A DNA stretch of 64,000 nt from Cryobacterium flavum (GTDB lineage: Bacteria > Actinomycetota > Actinomycetes > Actinomycetales > Microbacteriaceae). The stretch spans positions 310,001-374,000 of the forward strand of contig NZ_FNIB01000004.1 in NCBI RefSeq assembly GCF_900103805.1, read 5' to 3'. Of the stretch, positions 24,721 to 33,648 are shown piece by piece. Made by a program: the position numbers and the translations under genes. The notes beneath the pieces are model-generated. The model was not told where the DNA came from and made no database searches. It saw only the letters and a program-made list of their open reading frames with translations. Position 1 is the stretch's first letter; the number at the start of each line of letters is the position of its first letter.

Positions 24721-26865
24721 GTGACTTCGACGCCTCTGCATCCCGATTCGACCGAGGGAACCGGTCCCAAACCATCGGCGATCACGGCTCCTGAGCGACT
24801 GTTCAGCCTGGTCCTGGCCCTCGTGGCGACGGATTCGGGGTTGACCAAGGCAGACATCCTCCAGAACGTGCAGGGCTACCGGCAGCGCTATGTACCCGCC
24901 GGTTCGAACGAGAGCCTGGAGCGCCAGTTTGAACGCGACAAGGACGACCTCCGTGAGCTGGGCATTCCGCTCGAGACGATTGAGCCCCCGGACGATCCGG
25001 GAAGTAACCACTTTCTGCGCTATCGAATTCCGAAGGGTCTCTACGACCTGCCCGCCGACGTGACCTTCACTCCCAGCGAGGTGTCCCTCCTGAAACTGGC
25101 AGGCACGGTGTGGCGCGAAGGATCCCTGTCGGGGGAGTCTCGCCGTGCCCTGATGAAGTTGAACTCGCTCGGCATTGAACCGAGCGAACCGGTACTCGGC
25201 TACGCGCCCTTACTGCGCACGCGCGATGCGAGTTTCGAACCACTCAGCAAGGCGCTTGACCGTGCGCAGGTCGTGGTTTTTCTGTACCTCAAGCCGGGGG
25301 AAACCACACCGGCGCGTCGTGTGGTTGCTCCGCGCGCGCTCGTGCAGCACGAAGGCCGCTGGCACCTGTACGCCACGGATGAGGCCGTTCACGCCCCACG
25401 CACGTTTCTGCTGTCTCGCATCGTCGGCGCTGTCGCAGTCGTCAGCACAGCGGCTGCGGTCGCCAACGCGACTCCGGGTCCGGTTATCGATTGTGCGACC
25501 GACAGTGCTCGAGCCCTGGCCGAACTCGAGGCTCTCTGGGCCGGTAATATCGCCCGCATCGCCGTCGTGCCCGGGTCCGACGCCGCTGTTCGTCTCGGCG
25601 CGCGCCAGGCGGCGCAGCACCCGGTACCCCCAGGCCAGCAGTCCGCCGGAGTCGAGCGCCTCCTGCACTTCACCGACCTGAATATCCTCGCCGACGAACT
25701 GGCCGGATTTGGCCCGGAAGTAGTCGTCGAGAGTCCGCTCGCCCTGCGCACCGCGGTGGAGAATCGGCTGCTCGCCGTCAGGGACGCGCATGCGGGCCCC
25801 CGGCCCGCCGGATCGTCCGGAAGTACGCCTCGCCGCCGAACACAGTCGCTGCGCGCGCGGTCGGGTGCAGCTTCCCAACCACGGGTAGCCGGCGACCAGC
25901 TCACGCTGCTGCTGTCCCTCGTTCCGTACCTTATCGATCAGGGGCGCGTCAGTGTCACCGAGGTGGCGAAGCACTTCGATCTGTCGGCGGAACGGGTTCG
26001 TGGTCTGGTCAGCCTCATTGCCCTGTCCGGCATCCCCGGGGAGACCCGCCAGTACCTGCACGGCGACCTGTTTGACATCCTCTGGGACGAATTCGAAACA
26101 AACGATCGGATCGTGCTCACGCATCAGGTCGCCATCGACGATTCCCCGCGATTCTCCGCCCGCGAGGCCGCGGCGTTGATCGCCGGTTTACAATACCTGT
26201 CGGCGCTGCCCGACAATGCCGATACCGACGCCATCGCATCGCTGATGGCCAAGCTGACCCGCAGCGCATCGGCGCCCCCGACCCAGGTGGCCGTCGCCCA
26301 GCGCGATGCCGGCACCACCCGCGACATCGTCCAGACGGCGCTCAGCACGCAGATGCAGGTTGAGTTCGACTATCTGAACGCTCGCGGGGGCCAGGAACAC
26401 CGGCTTGTCGACCCGCTGCGCATAGAGTCCGTCGACAACGACTGGTACTTGCGCGGCTGGTGCCACCTCCGCGAAGCCGTCCGAACGTTCCGACTGGACC
26501 GCATGAGCGAACCGCGCGTGACGGACGTGCCACGCAGCACGCACCCGACCGACCTGGTTCTGCCCGATACCCTGTTTCAGGCGTCGACCACAGACGTCGA
26601 TGTGCGACTCGAGCTCCCGACCACGGCGCTGCCGTTGCTGGCGGATTACCGCCCCGAACGCGCAGAGCCGGTCGGATCGGGCGAACGCACTCGCACCACA
26701 CTGCGCGTCGCCCATTCCCACGCGCTCAAGCGTCTGGTCACCGGCCTGGCCGGCATCGTCACCGTTCTCGAACCTGCCGAATCACGCCAGGCGGTCGCTG
26801 ACTGGGCCGCAGCCGGGTTCGCCCAGTACGCCGCCGACCGCCAGCGCCCGACGGAGGAGGAGTAG
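24721..26865 (+). CDS. pafBC: Fused PafBC transcriptional regulator (WYL domains)
   Basis: 714 residues holding two helix-turn-helix plus WYL units in one chain. The first (residues 22-340) starts with a HTH (APERLFSLVLALVATDSGLTKADI) and a WYL domain around ARRVVAPRALVQHEGRWHLYA. The second (about 385-710) starts DQLTLLLSLVPYLIDQGRVSVTEVAKHF and has RLVDPLRIESVDNDWYLRGWCH. PafBC is the activator of the LexA-independent DNA-damage regulon in mycobacteria, and a natural fusion is known from Arthrobacter. The WYL domains are thought to sense single-stranded DNA. The name comes from the proteasome accessory locus, not from function. It is followed closely by a small gene, tatA and tatC. Confidence 0.93.
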   Translation: MTSTPLHPDSTEGTGPKPSAITAPERLFSLVLALVATDSGLTKADILQNVQGYRQRYVPAGSNESLERQFERDKDDLRELGIPLETIEPPDDPGSNHFLRYRIPKGLYDLPADVTFTPSEVSLLKLAGTVWREGSLSGESRRALMKLNSLGIEPSEPVLGYAPLLRTRDASFEPLSKALDRAQVVVFLYLKPGETTPARRVVAPRALVQHEGRWHLYATDEAVHAPRTFLLSRIVGAVAVVSTAAAVANATPGPVIDCATDSARALAELEALWAGNIARIAVVPGSDAAVRLGARQAAQHPVPPGQQSAGVERLLHFTDLNILADELAGFGPEVVVESPLALRTAVENRLLAVRDAHAGPRPAGSSGSTPRRRTQSLRARSGAASQPRVAGDQLTLLLSLVPYLIDQGRVSVTEVAKHFDLSAERVRGLVSLIALSGIPGETRQYLHGDLFDILWDEFETNDRIVLTHQVAIDDSPRFSAREAAALIAGLQYLSALPDNADTDAIASLMAKLTRSASAPPTQVAVAQRDAGTTRDIVQTALSTQMQVEFDYLNARGGQEHRLVDPLRIESVDNDWYLRGWCHLREAVRTFRLDRMSEPRVTDVPRSTHPTDLVLPDTLFQASTTDVDVRLELPTTALPLLADYRPERAEPVGSGERTRTTLRVAHSHALKRLVTGLAGIVTVLEPAESRQAVADWAAAGFAQYAADRQRPTEEE

Positions 26866-26868
26866 CCG

Positions 26869-27183
26869 ATGCCGTGGTGGTCGTGGCTGCTCATCTGGAC
26901 TGGTCTAACACTGGGACTGCTCGCTCTGCTCAGCTGGTTTGCCCTCTCGCTGTTTCGGCAGGCTCGCGGCACCCTGCAGGCGCTGGAATCGCTCCGCGGT
27001 CAGTTGCCCACGGGCGAATTCGATGGGCTGGCGGCTTCTGCTGTCGGTATCCCGGCCGTGTTCGCAGATTCGGCCGTGCTGCTGGGAAGGGTCGAGCAAC
27101 TGCGTGCAGAACGCACCCACCGAAACCAGGTGCGTCGCGACGCGCGGATCGTGCGGGGTAAACTGATGCGGCACGCCCGTTAA
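26869..27183 (+). CDS. Small membrane-anchored protein between pafBC and tatA
   Basis: 104 residues. One transmembrane helix (about residues 5-28, WLLIWTGLTLGLLALLSWFAL) leads into a short helical region (LFRQARGTLQALESLRGQLP) and a basic tail rich in arginine and histidine (ERTHRNQVRRDARIVRGKLMRHAR). The ATG is three bases after the pafBC stop and a ribosome binding site (GGAGGAG) overlaps the end of pafBC, so it is translated with it. Its place just before tatA suggests a link to the membrane, but I know no function for it. Confidence 0.6.
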   Translation: MPWWSWLLIWTGLTLGLLALLSWFALSLFRQARGTLQALESLRGQLPTGEFDGLAASAVGIPAVFADSAVLLGRVEQLRAERTHRNQVRRDARIVRGKLMRHAR

Positions 27184-27229
27184 CCGCCACGCCCGCTGCA
27201 ATACTCGCTGACACAGAGGACACACCCTC

Positions 27230-27487
27230 ATGCTGCAAAACCTGACCGGATGGCACTTCCTGATCATCCTTGTCGTCGTCCTGCTTCTTTTCGGTGCGCC
27301 CAAGCTTCCGGGACTCGCCCGCAGCCTGGGGCAGTCGATGAAAATTTTCAAGAGTGAGATCAAGAGCGACGCGGTCGACCCCGATCCGAACGCGCCTGCT
27401 CGCTCAACGAGCACCACGGGCGACGACGCGTCGACGACGTCCGGCTCCACCGCGGTCGGCCCCACCGACCCCGCCGCGAAGCCTTAG
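27230..27487 (+). CDS. tatA: Sec-independent protein translocase TatA
   Basis: 85 residues. A single N-terminal helix (about residues 7-24, [21 protein letters not shown]) is followed by the amphipathic helix [19 protein letters not shown] and a disordered Thr/Ser/Asp-rich tail, the normal TatA plan. [14 protein letters not shown] is the family signature around the bend (FGxxKLP). TatA oligomers form the export pore for folded twin-arginine proteins. The gene is seven bases in front of tatC. Confidence 0.93.
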   Translation: MLQNLTGWHFLIILVVVLLLFGAPKLPGLARSLGQSMKIFKSEIKSDAVDPDPNAPARSTSTTGDDASTTSGSTAVGPTDPAAKP

Positions 27488-27493
27488 CGCCGC

Positions 27494-28285
27494 ATGGTCC
27501 GCGCCGAGCGGAGTGCGACCAAAGCGGGAAAGATGTCGTTGGGGCAGCACCTGATCGAACTGCGCAAGCGCCTCTACCTGGCTGCTGCCGGGCTCCTCAT
27601 CGGGGCCATTGCGGGTTGGTTCCTCTCCGACTTCGTCTGGGATCAGCTGCGTGAACCCATTTACGCCATCATCAACGCCCAGCATCGTAACGCCCAGATC
27701 AACTACCCCGACATCACGAGCGCTTTCGACCTCAAACTGAAGATTTCGCTCTACGTCGGTCTGATTGTGTCCAGCCCGGTATGGCTCTATCAGGTCTTCG
27801 CTTTTCTGGTACCGGGGCTCACCCGAACCGAGAAAAAATACACCTTCGGGTTTCTCTTCACGGCCATTCCGCTGTTCCTGGCCGGCTGCGCCGCGGGTTG
27901 GATCGTCCTGCCGCACGTAGTCGAGCTCATGACGAGTTTCGCCCCCACGGAGGATTCGGCGTTCATCAACGCTCAGGGCTACTTCGATTTTGTGCTCAAG
28001 CTCGTCGTGGCGATCGGTATCGCGTTCGTGCTGCCCGTGTTCATCGTGCTGCTCAACTTCGCCGGGGTCATCAGCGCAGCGTCGATCATCAAGTCCTGGC
28101 GGATCGCGATTCTGGTCATTGTGCTGTTCACGGCGATCGCCACCCCGGCCGCCGACGTGGTGTCAATGTTCCTGCTGGCCATTCCCATGGTCATGTTGTA
28201 TTTTGCCGCCTACGGTATCGCTTGGCTGCACGATCGGCGCGCGGCCAGAAAAGTGCTCGCCTTCGAAAAAGAATTCGCGCTTTAG
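27494..28285 (+). CDS. tatC: Sec-independent protein translocase TatC
   Basis: 263 residues with six transmembrane segments. The N-terminus SLGQHLIELRKRLYLAAAG carries the ELRKR motif that binds the twin-arginine signal. FLVPGLTRTEKKYTFGF and FVLPVFIVLLNFAGVI follow in the normal order. TatC recognises the Tat signal peptide. A second possible start (MSLGQHL) lies 13 codons in; ATG at 27494 is used. tatA-tatC without tatB is typical of Gram-positive bacteria, although some actinobacteria have a separate tatB elsewhere. A perfect seven-base dyad (28284-28299) overlaps the stop codon. Confidence 0.94.
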   Translation: MVRAERSATKAGKMSLGQHLIELRKRLYLAAAGLLIGAIAGWFLSDFVWDQLREPIYAIINAQHRNAQINYPDITSAFDLKLKISLYVGLIVSSPVWLYQVFAFLVPGLTRTEKKYTFGFLFTAIPLFLAGCAAGWIVLPHVVELMTSFAPTEDSAFINAQGYFDFVLKLVVAIGIAFVLPVFIVLLNFAGVISAASIIKSWRIAILVIVLFTAIATPAADVVSMFLLAIPMVMLYFAAYGIAWLHDRRAARKVLAFEKEFAL

Positions 28286-28299
28286 TCTCACCTGAGACT
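28284..28299 (+). terminator. Short perfect dyad after tatC
   Basis: AGTCTCA-CC-TGAGACT, starting inside the tatC stop codon. The two-base loop is tight, so it could be a weak attenuator or an operator for the helicase gene that starts 25 bases later, rather than a true terminator. Confidence 0.35.
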
Positions 28300-28323
28300 C
28301 GTTGCAGTAATTGTTAGGATCAC

Positions 28324-30783
28324 GTGACTCACACGCAATCGCCGGCCGAACGGTACTCGGCTGCGCGCATCCGGGCCGCCCAGCCACTCTTGCAGGGGTT
28401 CGAGCGCGGCCTGGGCTTCGACCTCGACCCGTTCCAGCGTGAAGCCTGCGCGTGCCTGGAGGCGGGCAACAGCGTGCTCGTTGCGGCGCCGACCGGAGCC
28501 GGCAAGACGATCGTGGCCGAATTCGCGATCTACCTGGCGATGCAGCGGTCCCGTGCAAAGGTGTTCTACACGGCCCCGATGAAGGCGCTCAGCAACCAGA
28601 AGTTCCAGGAATTCGCGGCCGAGTACGGCGCTGACCAGGTCGGGTTGCTTACCGGAGACAGCAACGTCAACCCGGGGGCGCGCATCGTGGTCATGACCAC
28701 AGAAGTGCTGCGCAACATGCTCTACGCCGATTCCGATCTGCTGACCGACTTGGCCTTCGTGGTGATGGACGAGGTGCACTACCTCGCTGACCGCTTTCGC
28801 GGAGCTGTCTGGGAAGAAGTGATCATCCATCTGCCACAGCAGGTGCGCATGGTGTCGCTCAGCGCGACGGTGTCGAACGCGGAAGAATTCGGCGATTGGC
28901 TGCAGGCAGTGCGCGGTGAGACCGACGTGATCGTGTCTGAGGAGCGACCAGTTCCGCTCGAGCAGCACGTGCTGGTCAAGAACAATATGCTCGATCTGTT
29001 CGACTCCACCGGACTGATCGGTACGCATCGGGTCAATCCTGAACTCGTGCGTCTGGCACACGCCGGCGGACGTTCGGCCGGCGGGCGCGGCCGAGGTTCC
29101 GGTCGTCAGGGCGGCCAATCCGGGGGCTACCGGGGTCATGACAAGCAGCGTCCTCAGTTCGATGCCGGCCGGATGGACCGCGGCGACATCGTGCGTATGC
29201 TCGACGGTAAACATCTGCTGCCGGCCATCTTTTTCATCTTCAGCCGGGTCGGCTGCGATCAGGCCGTGCGACAGGTGCTCCGTTCGGGGGTACGCCTGAC
29301 CCAGGAACACGAGCGTGAAGAAATCCGCCAGATCGTCGACGATCGATGCCGTACCCTACTGGACGAAGACCTCGGCGTGCTTGGCTACTTCGAGTGGCTG
29401 GACGGGCTCGAACGCGGAGTCGCGGCCCACCACGCTGGTCTGCTGCCGGCCTTCAAGGAGGTCGTCGAGGAGCTCTTCCAGAAGAAGCTGGTCAAGGCCG
29501 TCTTTGCCACCGAAACGCTTGCCCTCGGCATCAACATGCCTGCCCGCACGGTCGTGCTCGACAAACTGGAGAAGTTCAACGGTGAGGCGCGCGTGCCGAT
29601 CACACCGGGGGAGTACACCCAGCTGACCGGTCGGGCCGGTCGCCGCGGAATCGACACCCTTGGGCACTCGGTCATCCAGTGGGCCCAGGGACTCGACCCG
29701 CAGGCCGTCGCCTCGCTCGCCTCTCGGCGCACCTATCCGCTGAATTCGAGTTTCAAACCGACCTACAACATGGCCGTCAATCTGATCGACCAGTTCGGGG
29801 TCACGCGAACGCGCGGCGTGCTCGAGTCGTCGTTCGCCCAATTCCAGGCCGACCGCGCCGTCGTCGATTTGGCCCGCTCCGTGCGCCAGCAGGAGGAATC
29901 TCTGGCCGGGTTCAAGACCAGCATGACCTGCCACCTCGGAGATTTTGAGCAGTACTCGGCCATTCGTCGGCGTCTCACCGAGGTGGAGCGCGAGGGCACC
30001 AAGGCCGACAACTCCCAGCGAGGGGAACGCGACAAACGCCAGCGTGAGGTCGCCAGCCTCCGCAAACAGATGCGTGCCCACGGTTGCCACCACTGCGCAG
30101 ATCGCGAGGCACACTCCCGCTGGGCGGAACGCTGGTTCAAGCTCAAACGCCAGACGGATGCCCTCAACCAGCAAATCTCGCAACGCACTGGGGCGATCGC
30201 CCGCGTTTTCGACCGGGTGACCGACGTGCTGCTCGGCTACGGCTATCTCGAATCCGATGCCAGCGGTGCGATCGCGCTCAGCGAAAGCGGACGGATTCTG
30301 CGCCGCATCTACGCCGAACGGGACCTGCTGGTTGCTGAATCCCTGCGCCGCGGCCTGTGGAACGAACTCGACGCCGCGAGTCTCGCTGCGATGGCCTGCG
30401 CGCTCGTCTTCGAGCCGCGACGTGAAGAGGGCCTCATCGATGCCCGCTACCTGCCGAAGGGGCCTTTTCGCCCGGCGTTGGACGACACCCATGAGCTGTG
30501 GAATCGCATCGACGACCTCGAGCGTGACCACAAGCTCCCCGGCACTAATCCGCTCGCCGTTGGCCTCAGCCTCGCCATGTGGAAGTGGGCCCGCGGCGCG
30601 TCGCTCGCCGACGTGCTCGACGAGGCCGAGATGGCGGCCGGCGATTTCGTGCGCTGGACCAAACAGACCATCGATCTGCTTGACCAACTGTCCATCGCCG
30701 GCGACGCCCAGGTCGGATCAACCGCTCGGAGCGCCATGGACGCCATCCGTCGCGGCATTGTCGCCTACTCTTCGGTGGCCTGA
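28324..30783 (+). CDS. helY: HelY-type superfamily II RNA helicase (Ski2/Mtr4-like)
   Basis: 819 residues from a GTG. The helicase core has motif I APTGAGKTIVAEFA (near residues 60-72), motif II MDEVHYL, motif III SLSATVSN, ALGINMPARTVVLDKLEKF and motif VI TQLTGRAGRRGIDTLG. The C-terminal third has long helices with a charged coiled coil (about 510-620) and the DSH-like end. HelY, the mycobacterial homologue, sits next to tatA-tatC as here. The family resembles Ski2/Mtr4, which unwinds RNA for degradation; the actinobacterial substrate is not known. A Gly/Arg-rich insert (GGRSAGGRGRGSGRQGGQ) near residue 250 is probably a flexible RNA-binding loop. Confidence 0.9.
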   Translation: MTHTQSPAERYSAARIRAAQPLLQGFERGLGFDLDPFQREACACLEAGNSVLVAAPTGAGKTIVAEFAIYLAMQRSRAKVFYTAPMKALSNQKFQEFAAEYGADQVGLLTGDSNVNPGARIVVMTTEVLRNMLYADSDLLTDLAFVVMDEVHYLADRFRGAVWEEVIIHLPQQVRMVSLSATVSNAEEFGDWLQAVRGETDVIVSEERPVPLEQHVLVKNNMLDLFDSTGLIGTHRVNPELVRLAHAGGRSAGGRGRGSGRQGGQSGGYRGHDKQRPQFDAGRMDRGDIVRMLDGKHLLPAIFFIFSRVGCDQAVRQVLRSGVRLTQEHEREEIRQIVDDRCRTLLDEDLGVLGYFEWLDGLERGVAAHHAGLLPAFKEVVEELFQKKLVKAVFATETLALGINMPARTVVLDKLEKFNGEARVPITPGEYTQLTGRAGRRGIDTLGHSVIQWAQGLDPQAVASLASRRTYPLNSSFKPTYNMAVNLIDQFGVTRTRGVLESSFAQFQADRAVVDLARSVRQQEESLAGFKTSMTCHLGDFEQYSAIRRRLTEVEREGTKADNSQRGERDKRQREVASLRKQMRAHGCHHCADREAHSRWAERWFKLKRQTDALNQQISQRTGAIARVFDRVTDVLLGYGYLESDASGAIALSESGRILRRIYAERDLLVAESLRRGLWNELDAASLAAMACALVFEPRREEGLIDARYLPKGPFRPALDDTHELWNRIDDLERDHKLPGTNPLAVGLSLAMWKWARGASLADVLDEAEMAAGDFVRWTKQTIDLLDQLSIAGDAQVGSTARSAMDAIRRGIVAYSSVA

Positions 30784-30790
30784 ACCCGCC

Positions 30791-32347
30791 ATGTGGGCGA
30801 GTGAGCGTGCGTTCAGCCTGCCGTTGTGGGCATCCGTTCTGGTCGCCGCCGGTGCGGGAGCGGTTCTCGATGCCGGTTTCCCGGATCGCGACTGGTGGTT
30901 TCTCGCGCCGGTCGGGGTCGCGCTCATGCTCCTGGCGCTACTCGGTCGAAACCTCGCGACCGGACTGCTCGTTGGCCTGGTCGCCGGCCTGTCGTTCTGG
31001 CTGATTCACATCTACTGGATCACCCTGTATCTCGGTCTCGTGCCGTGGTTCGCGCTCGGCGGGCTGGAGAGCCTGTTCTTCGCCGTTGGGCTCGGGCTCA
31101 CCGCGGTCGTGCTACGGCACGGTCCTCGGGTCTGGCCGAGCATCTGGGGTCGCCTCGGTGTGGTGCCGGTTATCGTCGCCGGGTTGTGGACGGCCAGGGA
31201 GGCAATCAGCGCCGTCTGGCCCTACGGCGGCTTCGCCTGGGGCCGCGTTGCGCTCTCCCAGTCCGAGAGTCCGTTCGGCCCGCTCGTGGCCTGGGTGGGA
31301 CTGTCGGGCCTCAGCTTCATTATGGTCTGGCTAAGCGCCTTGGCCGTACAGTTGCTCCGCGAACCCGAACTGAAGCGCAGGCTGCGCACCGGCATCGCTG
31401 TCGGTGCCGTTGCGCTGGTGCTCGCCGTGCCCGCGTGGCCGACCATCCCCAGCGGTGAGGTTCGCCTCGCCGCAGTGCAGGGCAACGCTGACGCCGGGCT
31501 CTTTGCTGAATATTCTCCGGGCCAGATCCTGCAGGACCACGTTTCGGCCACGCTGCCGCTGATCGGCCAGAAAATCGATTTCGTGGTCTGGCCGGAGAAC
31601 GCGAGCGATATCGACCCCGCCCGGTCGGAAGCGGCCGCGCAGGTGCTCGACTACATCAGCACCGAAATGGATGCCCCGCTCATCACCGGCACCATCACGA
31701 AGCCGGGAGACACCTTCTACAACAGCTCGCTGCTCTGGGAGGCCGGGCGCGGAGCCGTTGACGTGTACGACAAGGTGCACCCGGTGCCCTTCGCGGAATA
31801 TATGCCGGATCGCGCCTTCTGGCGTCCGTTCGCCCCGGAGCTGATCGACCTCATCGGCCGGGACTACGGCATCGGTACCCGGGACAATACCTTCGACATC
31901 AACGGGATCCTGGCCGGGATCGCGATCTGTTTCGACATCGCCGACGATCAACTCGTGCACGAGATGATCGACGACAAGGCCCAGATCATCCTCGCTCAAA
32001 CCAACAATGCCGATTTCGGTCACACCGATGAGAGCGTGCAGCAGCTCGCGATCGCCCGGCTGCGCGCGATCGAGACGGGTCGTACGGTGGTGAACATCTC
32101 CACGGTCGGTTCGAGCGCCATCATCACTCCCGACGGGCACACTCAGGACAGCCTGCCGACCTTCACGGCTGGCGCGATGGTGCAAACGGTGCCGCTCAGC
32201 GACATCATTACGCCGGCGATGGTGGCTGGGCGAGGCATTGAATGGTTTGTCTCCGGGTTGGGTCTGGCCGGTCTGGCGCTCTGTTTCGGCGCCGCCGGAG
32301 GCCAACGTCGCCGCTTGGCGCGCACCGCTGCGCGAACACAGCGTTAA
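30791..32347 (+). CDS. lnt: Apolipoprotein N-acyltransferase
   Basis: 518 residues from ATG, seven bases after the helicase stop. About six N-terminal helices carry the acyl transfer domain, including FWLIHIYWITLYLGLVPWFA and the WPYGGFAWGRVALSQ block. The C-terminal nitrilase domain shows the Glu-Lys-Cys triad: VVWPENASDID, YDKVHPVPFAEYMP and GIAICFDIAD. Lnt adds the third acyl chain to lipoproteins. This agrees with the lipoproteins in the window (FKBP, CtaC). It can be told from carbon-nitrogen hydrolases by the membrane domain. It ends before a bidirectional stem-loop facing rbpA. Confidence 0.92.
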   Translation: MWASERAFSLPLWASVLVAAGAGAVLDAGFPDRDWWFLAPVGVALMLLALLGRNLATGLLVGLVAGLSFWLIHIYWITLYLGLVPWFALGGLESLFFAVGLGLTAVVLRHGPRVWPSIWGRLGVVPVIVAGLWTAREAISAVWPYGGFAWGRVALSQSESPFGPLVAWVGLSGLSFIMVWLSALAVQLLREPELKRRLRTGIAVGAVALVLAVPAWPTIPSGEVRLAAVQGNADAGLFAEYSPGQILQDHVSATLPLIGQKIDFVVWPENASDIDPARSEAAAQVLDYISTEMDAPLITGTITKPGDTFYNSSLLWEAGRGAVDVYDKVHPVPFAEYMPDRAFWRPFAPELIDLIGRDYGIGTRDNTFDINGILAGIAICFDIADDQLVHEMIDDKAQIILAQTNNADFGHTDESVQQLAIARLRAIETGRTVVNISTVGSSAIITPDGHTQDSLPTFTAGAMVQTVPLSDIITPAMVAGRGIEWFVSGLGLAGLALCFGAAGGQRRRLARTAARTQR

Positions 32348-32353
32348 CCAACA

Positions 32354-32382
32354 ACGACCCCGGCACACACGTGCGGGGTCGT
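32354..32382. terminator. Bidirectional terminator between lnt and rbpA
   Basis: Stem of ACGACCCC with GGGGTCGT continued by GCAC/GTGC across a one-base bulge and a four-base loop. The two genes are convergent, and the stem lies between both stop codons, so it can serve both. Confidence 0.65.
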
Positions 32383-32400
32383 CTGGGGTGGAACCGGCGG

Positions 32401-32769
32401 TTAAGCGCCGATCTTCTGCTGGCCACCACGGCGCAGGCGCAACACGGAGAGGCGCTCTTCGAGCAACTCTTCGAGTTCATCCCTGGTGCGACGTTCCAGC
32501 AGCATGTCCCAGTGGGTCCGAGGAATCTTCTCGTCGGAGTGGTCAACGATCACCGGCAAGGAATCGACCAGTCGGGTCGCCGTCCGTGCGCAGTATTTGC
32601 ATTCCCATTCGTCCGGTGCCTCGGCTTCGGCCGAAAAAATCATTACCGTCTCGCGCCCACATGTTTCACACCGGTAGGTGTGCTGTACCCGGGGGGAGAA
32701 GGTGACGCCTTCTTCGCTCTGTAGGCTTTGTGCGCCTAATCTCATGCCACGCAAACTGCGGTCAGCCAT
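32401..32769 (-). CDS. rbpA: RNA polymerase-binding protein RbpA
   Basis: 122 residues, beginning MADRSLRGMRLGAQSL and with the core YRCETCGRETVMIFSAEAEA and EWECKYCARTA. RbpA is an actinobacterial factor that binds the RNA polymerase beta subunit and the principal sigma factor, helping open complex formation. The C-terminal helices (THWDMLLERRTRDELEELLEERL) are the sigma interaction domain. A good ribosome binding site, GAGGAG, precedes the ATG, and a SigR-like promoter is possible upstream. The gene is standalone. It is strong evidence for the phylum. Confidence 0.95.
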   Translation of the reverse strand: MADRSLRGMRLGAQSLQSEEGVTFSPRVQHTYRCETCGRETVMIFSAEAEAPDEWECKYCARTATRLVDSLPVIVDHSDEKIPRTHWDMLLERRTRDELEELLEERLSVLRLRRGGQQKIGA

Positions 32770-32826
32770 AGTGTGGTCTCCTCTCGCTCGCGATCACAGA
32801 TCGATCACGATGCCTTCACATTTGTA

Positions 32827-32854
32827 AACCATCAAGCTGGGTGTTAACCTTCCC
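32827..32854 (-). promoter_or_regulatory. Candidate SigR/SigH-like promoter for rbpA
   Basis: On the minus strand GGGAAG (32854-32849) and GGTT (32830-32827) are 18 bases apart, close to the GGAAT-N18-GTT form recognised by the thiol-stress sigma factor SigR/SigH. It lies 58 bases before the rbpA start. In Streptomyces rbpA is a known SigR target. The -35 ends in G rather than T, so this is a candidate only. Confidence 0.35.
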
Positions 32855-32880
32855 GAACCCCCCGTTCTGGGAGGTAATTC

Positions 32881-33645
32881 TCAGGTTCGGCGAGTAAGGG
32901 CCGCCACAGCCAGATCGGTGCGATCCGTGACAATGCCGTCGACACCCAGATCAAGCAGTCGAATCATGTCTGCCGGGTCGTTCACCGTCCACACGTGCAC
33001 CTCGACATTCACCCGGTGCATCATCGCGATGAAACGGGGTGTCACGATACGAATCATTCCGGCACGCTCGGGTACCTGCACGGCAACGCAGCCCGCCAGG
33101 GTACGGCGAACGAGCGCAGGAAGGCCCAAATTCGCCGCCGCTAAGGCCCGGGCCACGAGCGGTGACGAGGCGGACGACACCACACCGGGCAGCAGATCCA
33201 CGATCCGTTGGCGGCGCGGTTCGTTGAACGAGGTCACGAGAACCCGGGGAGTGGCTCGCTGGTCACGAATGGCCCGAGCGGCGGGCTCGGCGGCGGCATC
33301 CGTTTTGATATCGATATTGAACCGCGCCGTCGGAAAGGCCTCAAGGGCATCGGCGAGGGACGTGAACGATTGCCCGAAGCCCAGGTTGATGCGTTTCAGT
33401 TCGGTCATAGTCAGTTGGTCGATGCGCACGTCCCGTTCGAGGGCGGTGAGATCGGGGTCGTGGCTGATCACGGCCACACCGTCGAGCGATACGTGCACGT
33501 CGGTCTCGAGGTGGGTGGCCCCGCCCGCCAGCGCTTTCACGAAGGCGAGTAGGGTGTTTTCCGGCGCTTCATGCGCCAGACCGCGGTGGGCGAAGACCCG
33601 GGGATGCGGTGCGTCCAGAAATACTGACGGGGCGTTCTCGGCCAC
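32881..33645 (-). CDS. Glycerophosphodiester phosphodiesterase
   Basis: 254 residues, no signal peptide. The GDPD signatures are HRGLAHEAPENTLLAF (catalytic His and Glu), LETDVHVSLDGVAVISHDPDL (metal-binding Glu and Asp, second His) and the closing VHVWTVNDPADMIRLLDLGVDGIVTD. The enzyme hydrolyses glycerophosphodiesters to glycerol 3-phosphate and an alcohol, and acts in the cytoplasm. It may feed glycerol metabolism, which is also encoded later in the window, but not in the same operon. The stop of the next gene is three bases away. Confidence 0.92.
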   Translation of the reverse strand: MAENAPSVFLDAPHPRVFAHRGLAHEAPENTLLAFVKALAGGATHLETDVHVSLDGVAVISHDPDLTALERDVRIDQLTMTELKRINLGFGQSFTSLADALEAFPTARFNIDIKTDAAAEPAARAIRDQRATPRVLVTSFNEPRRQRIVDLLPGVVSSASSPLVARALAAANLGLPALVRRTLAGCVAVQVPERAGMIRIVTPRFIAMMHRVNVEVHVWTVNDPADMIRLLDLGVDGIVTDRTDLAVAALTRRT

Positions 33646-33648
33646 CGC

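Noticed and set aside
29356..30687. Antisense frame of over 440 codons against helY
   Set aside because: Same codon-bias artefact; composition is unlike a real protein.
30257..30790. Extended start of lnt inside helY
   Set aside because: The ATG at 30791 matches Lnt N-termini; the extension is an alternative frame of the helicase gene.
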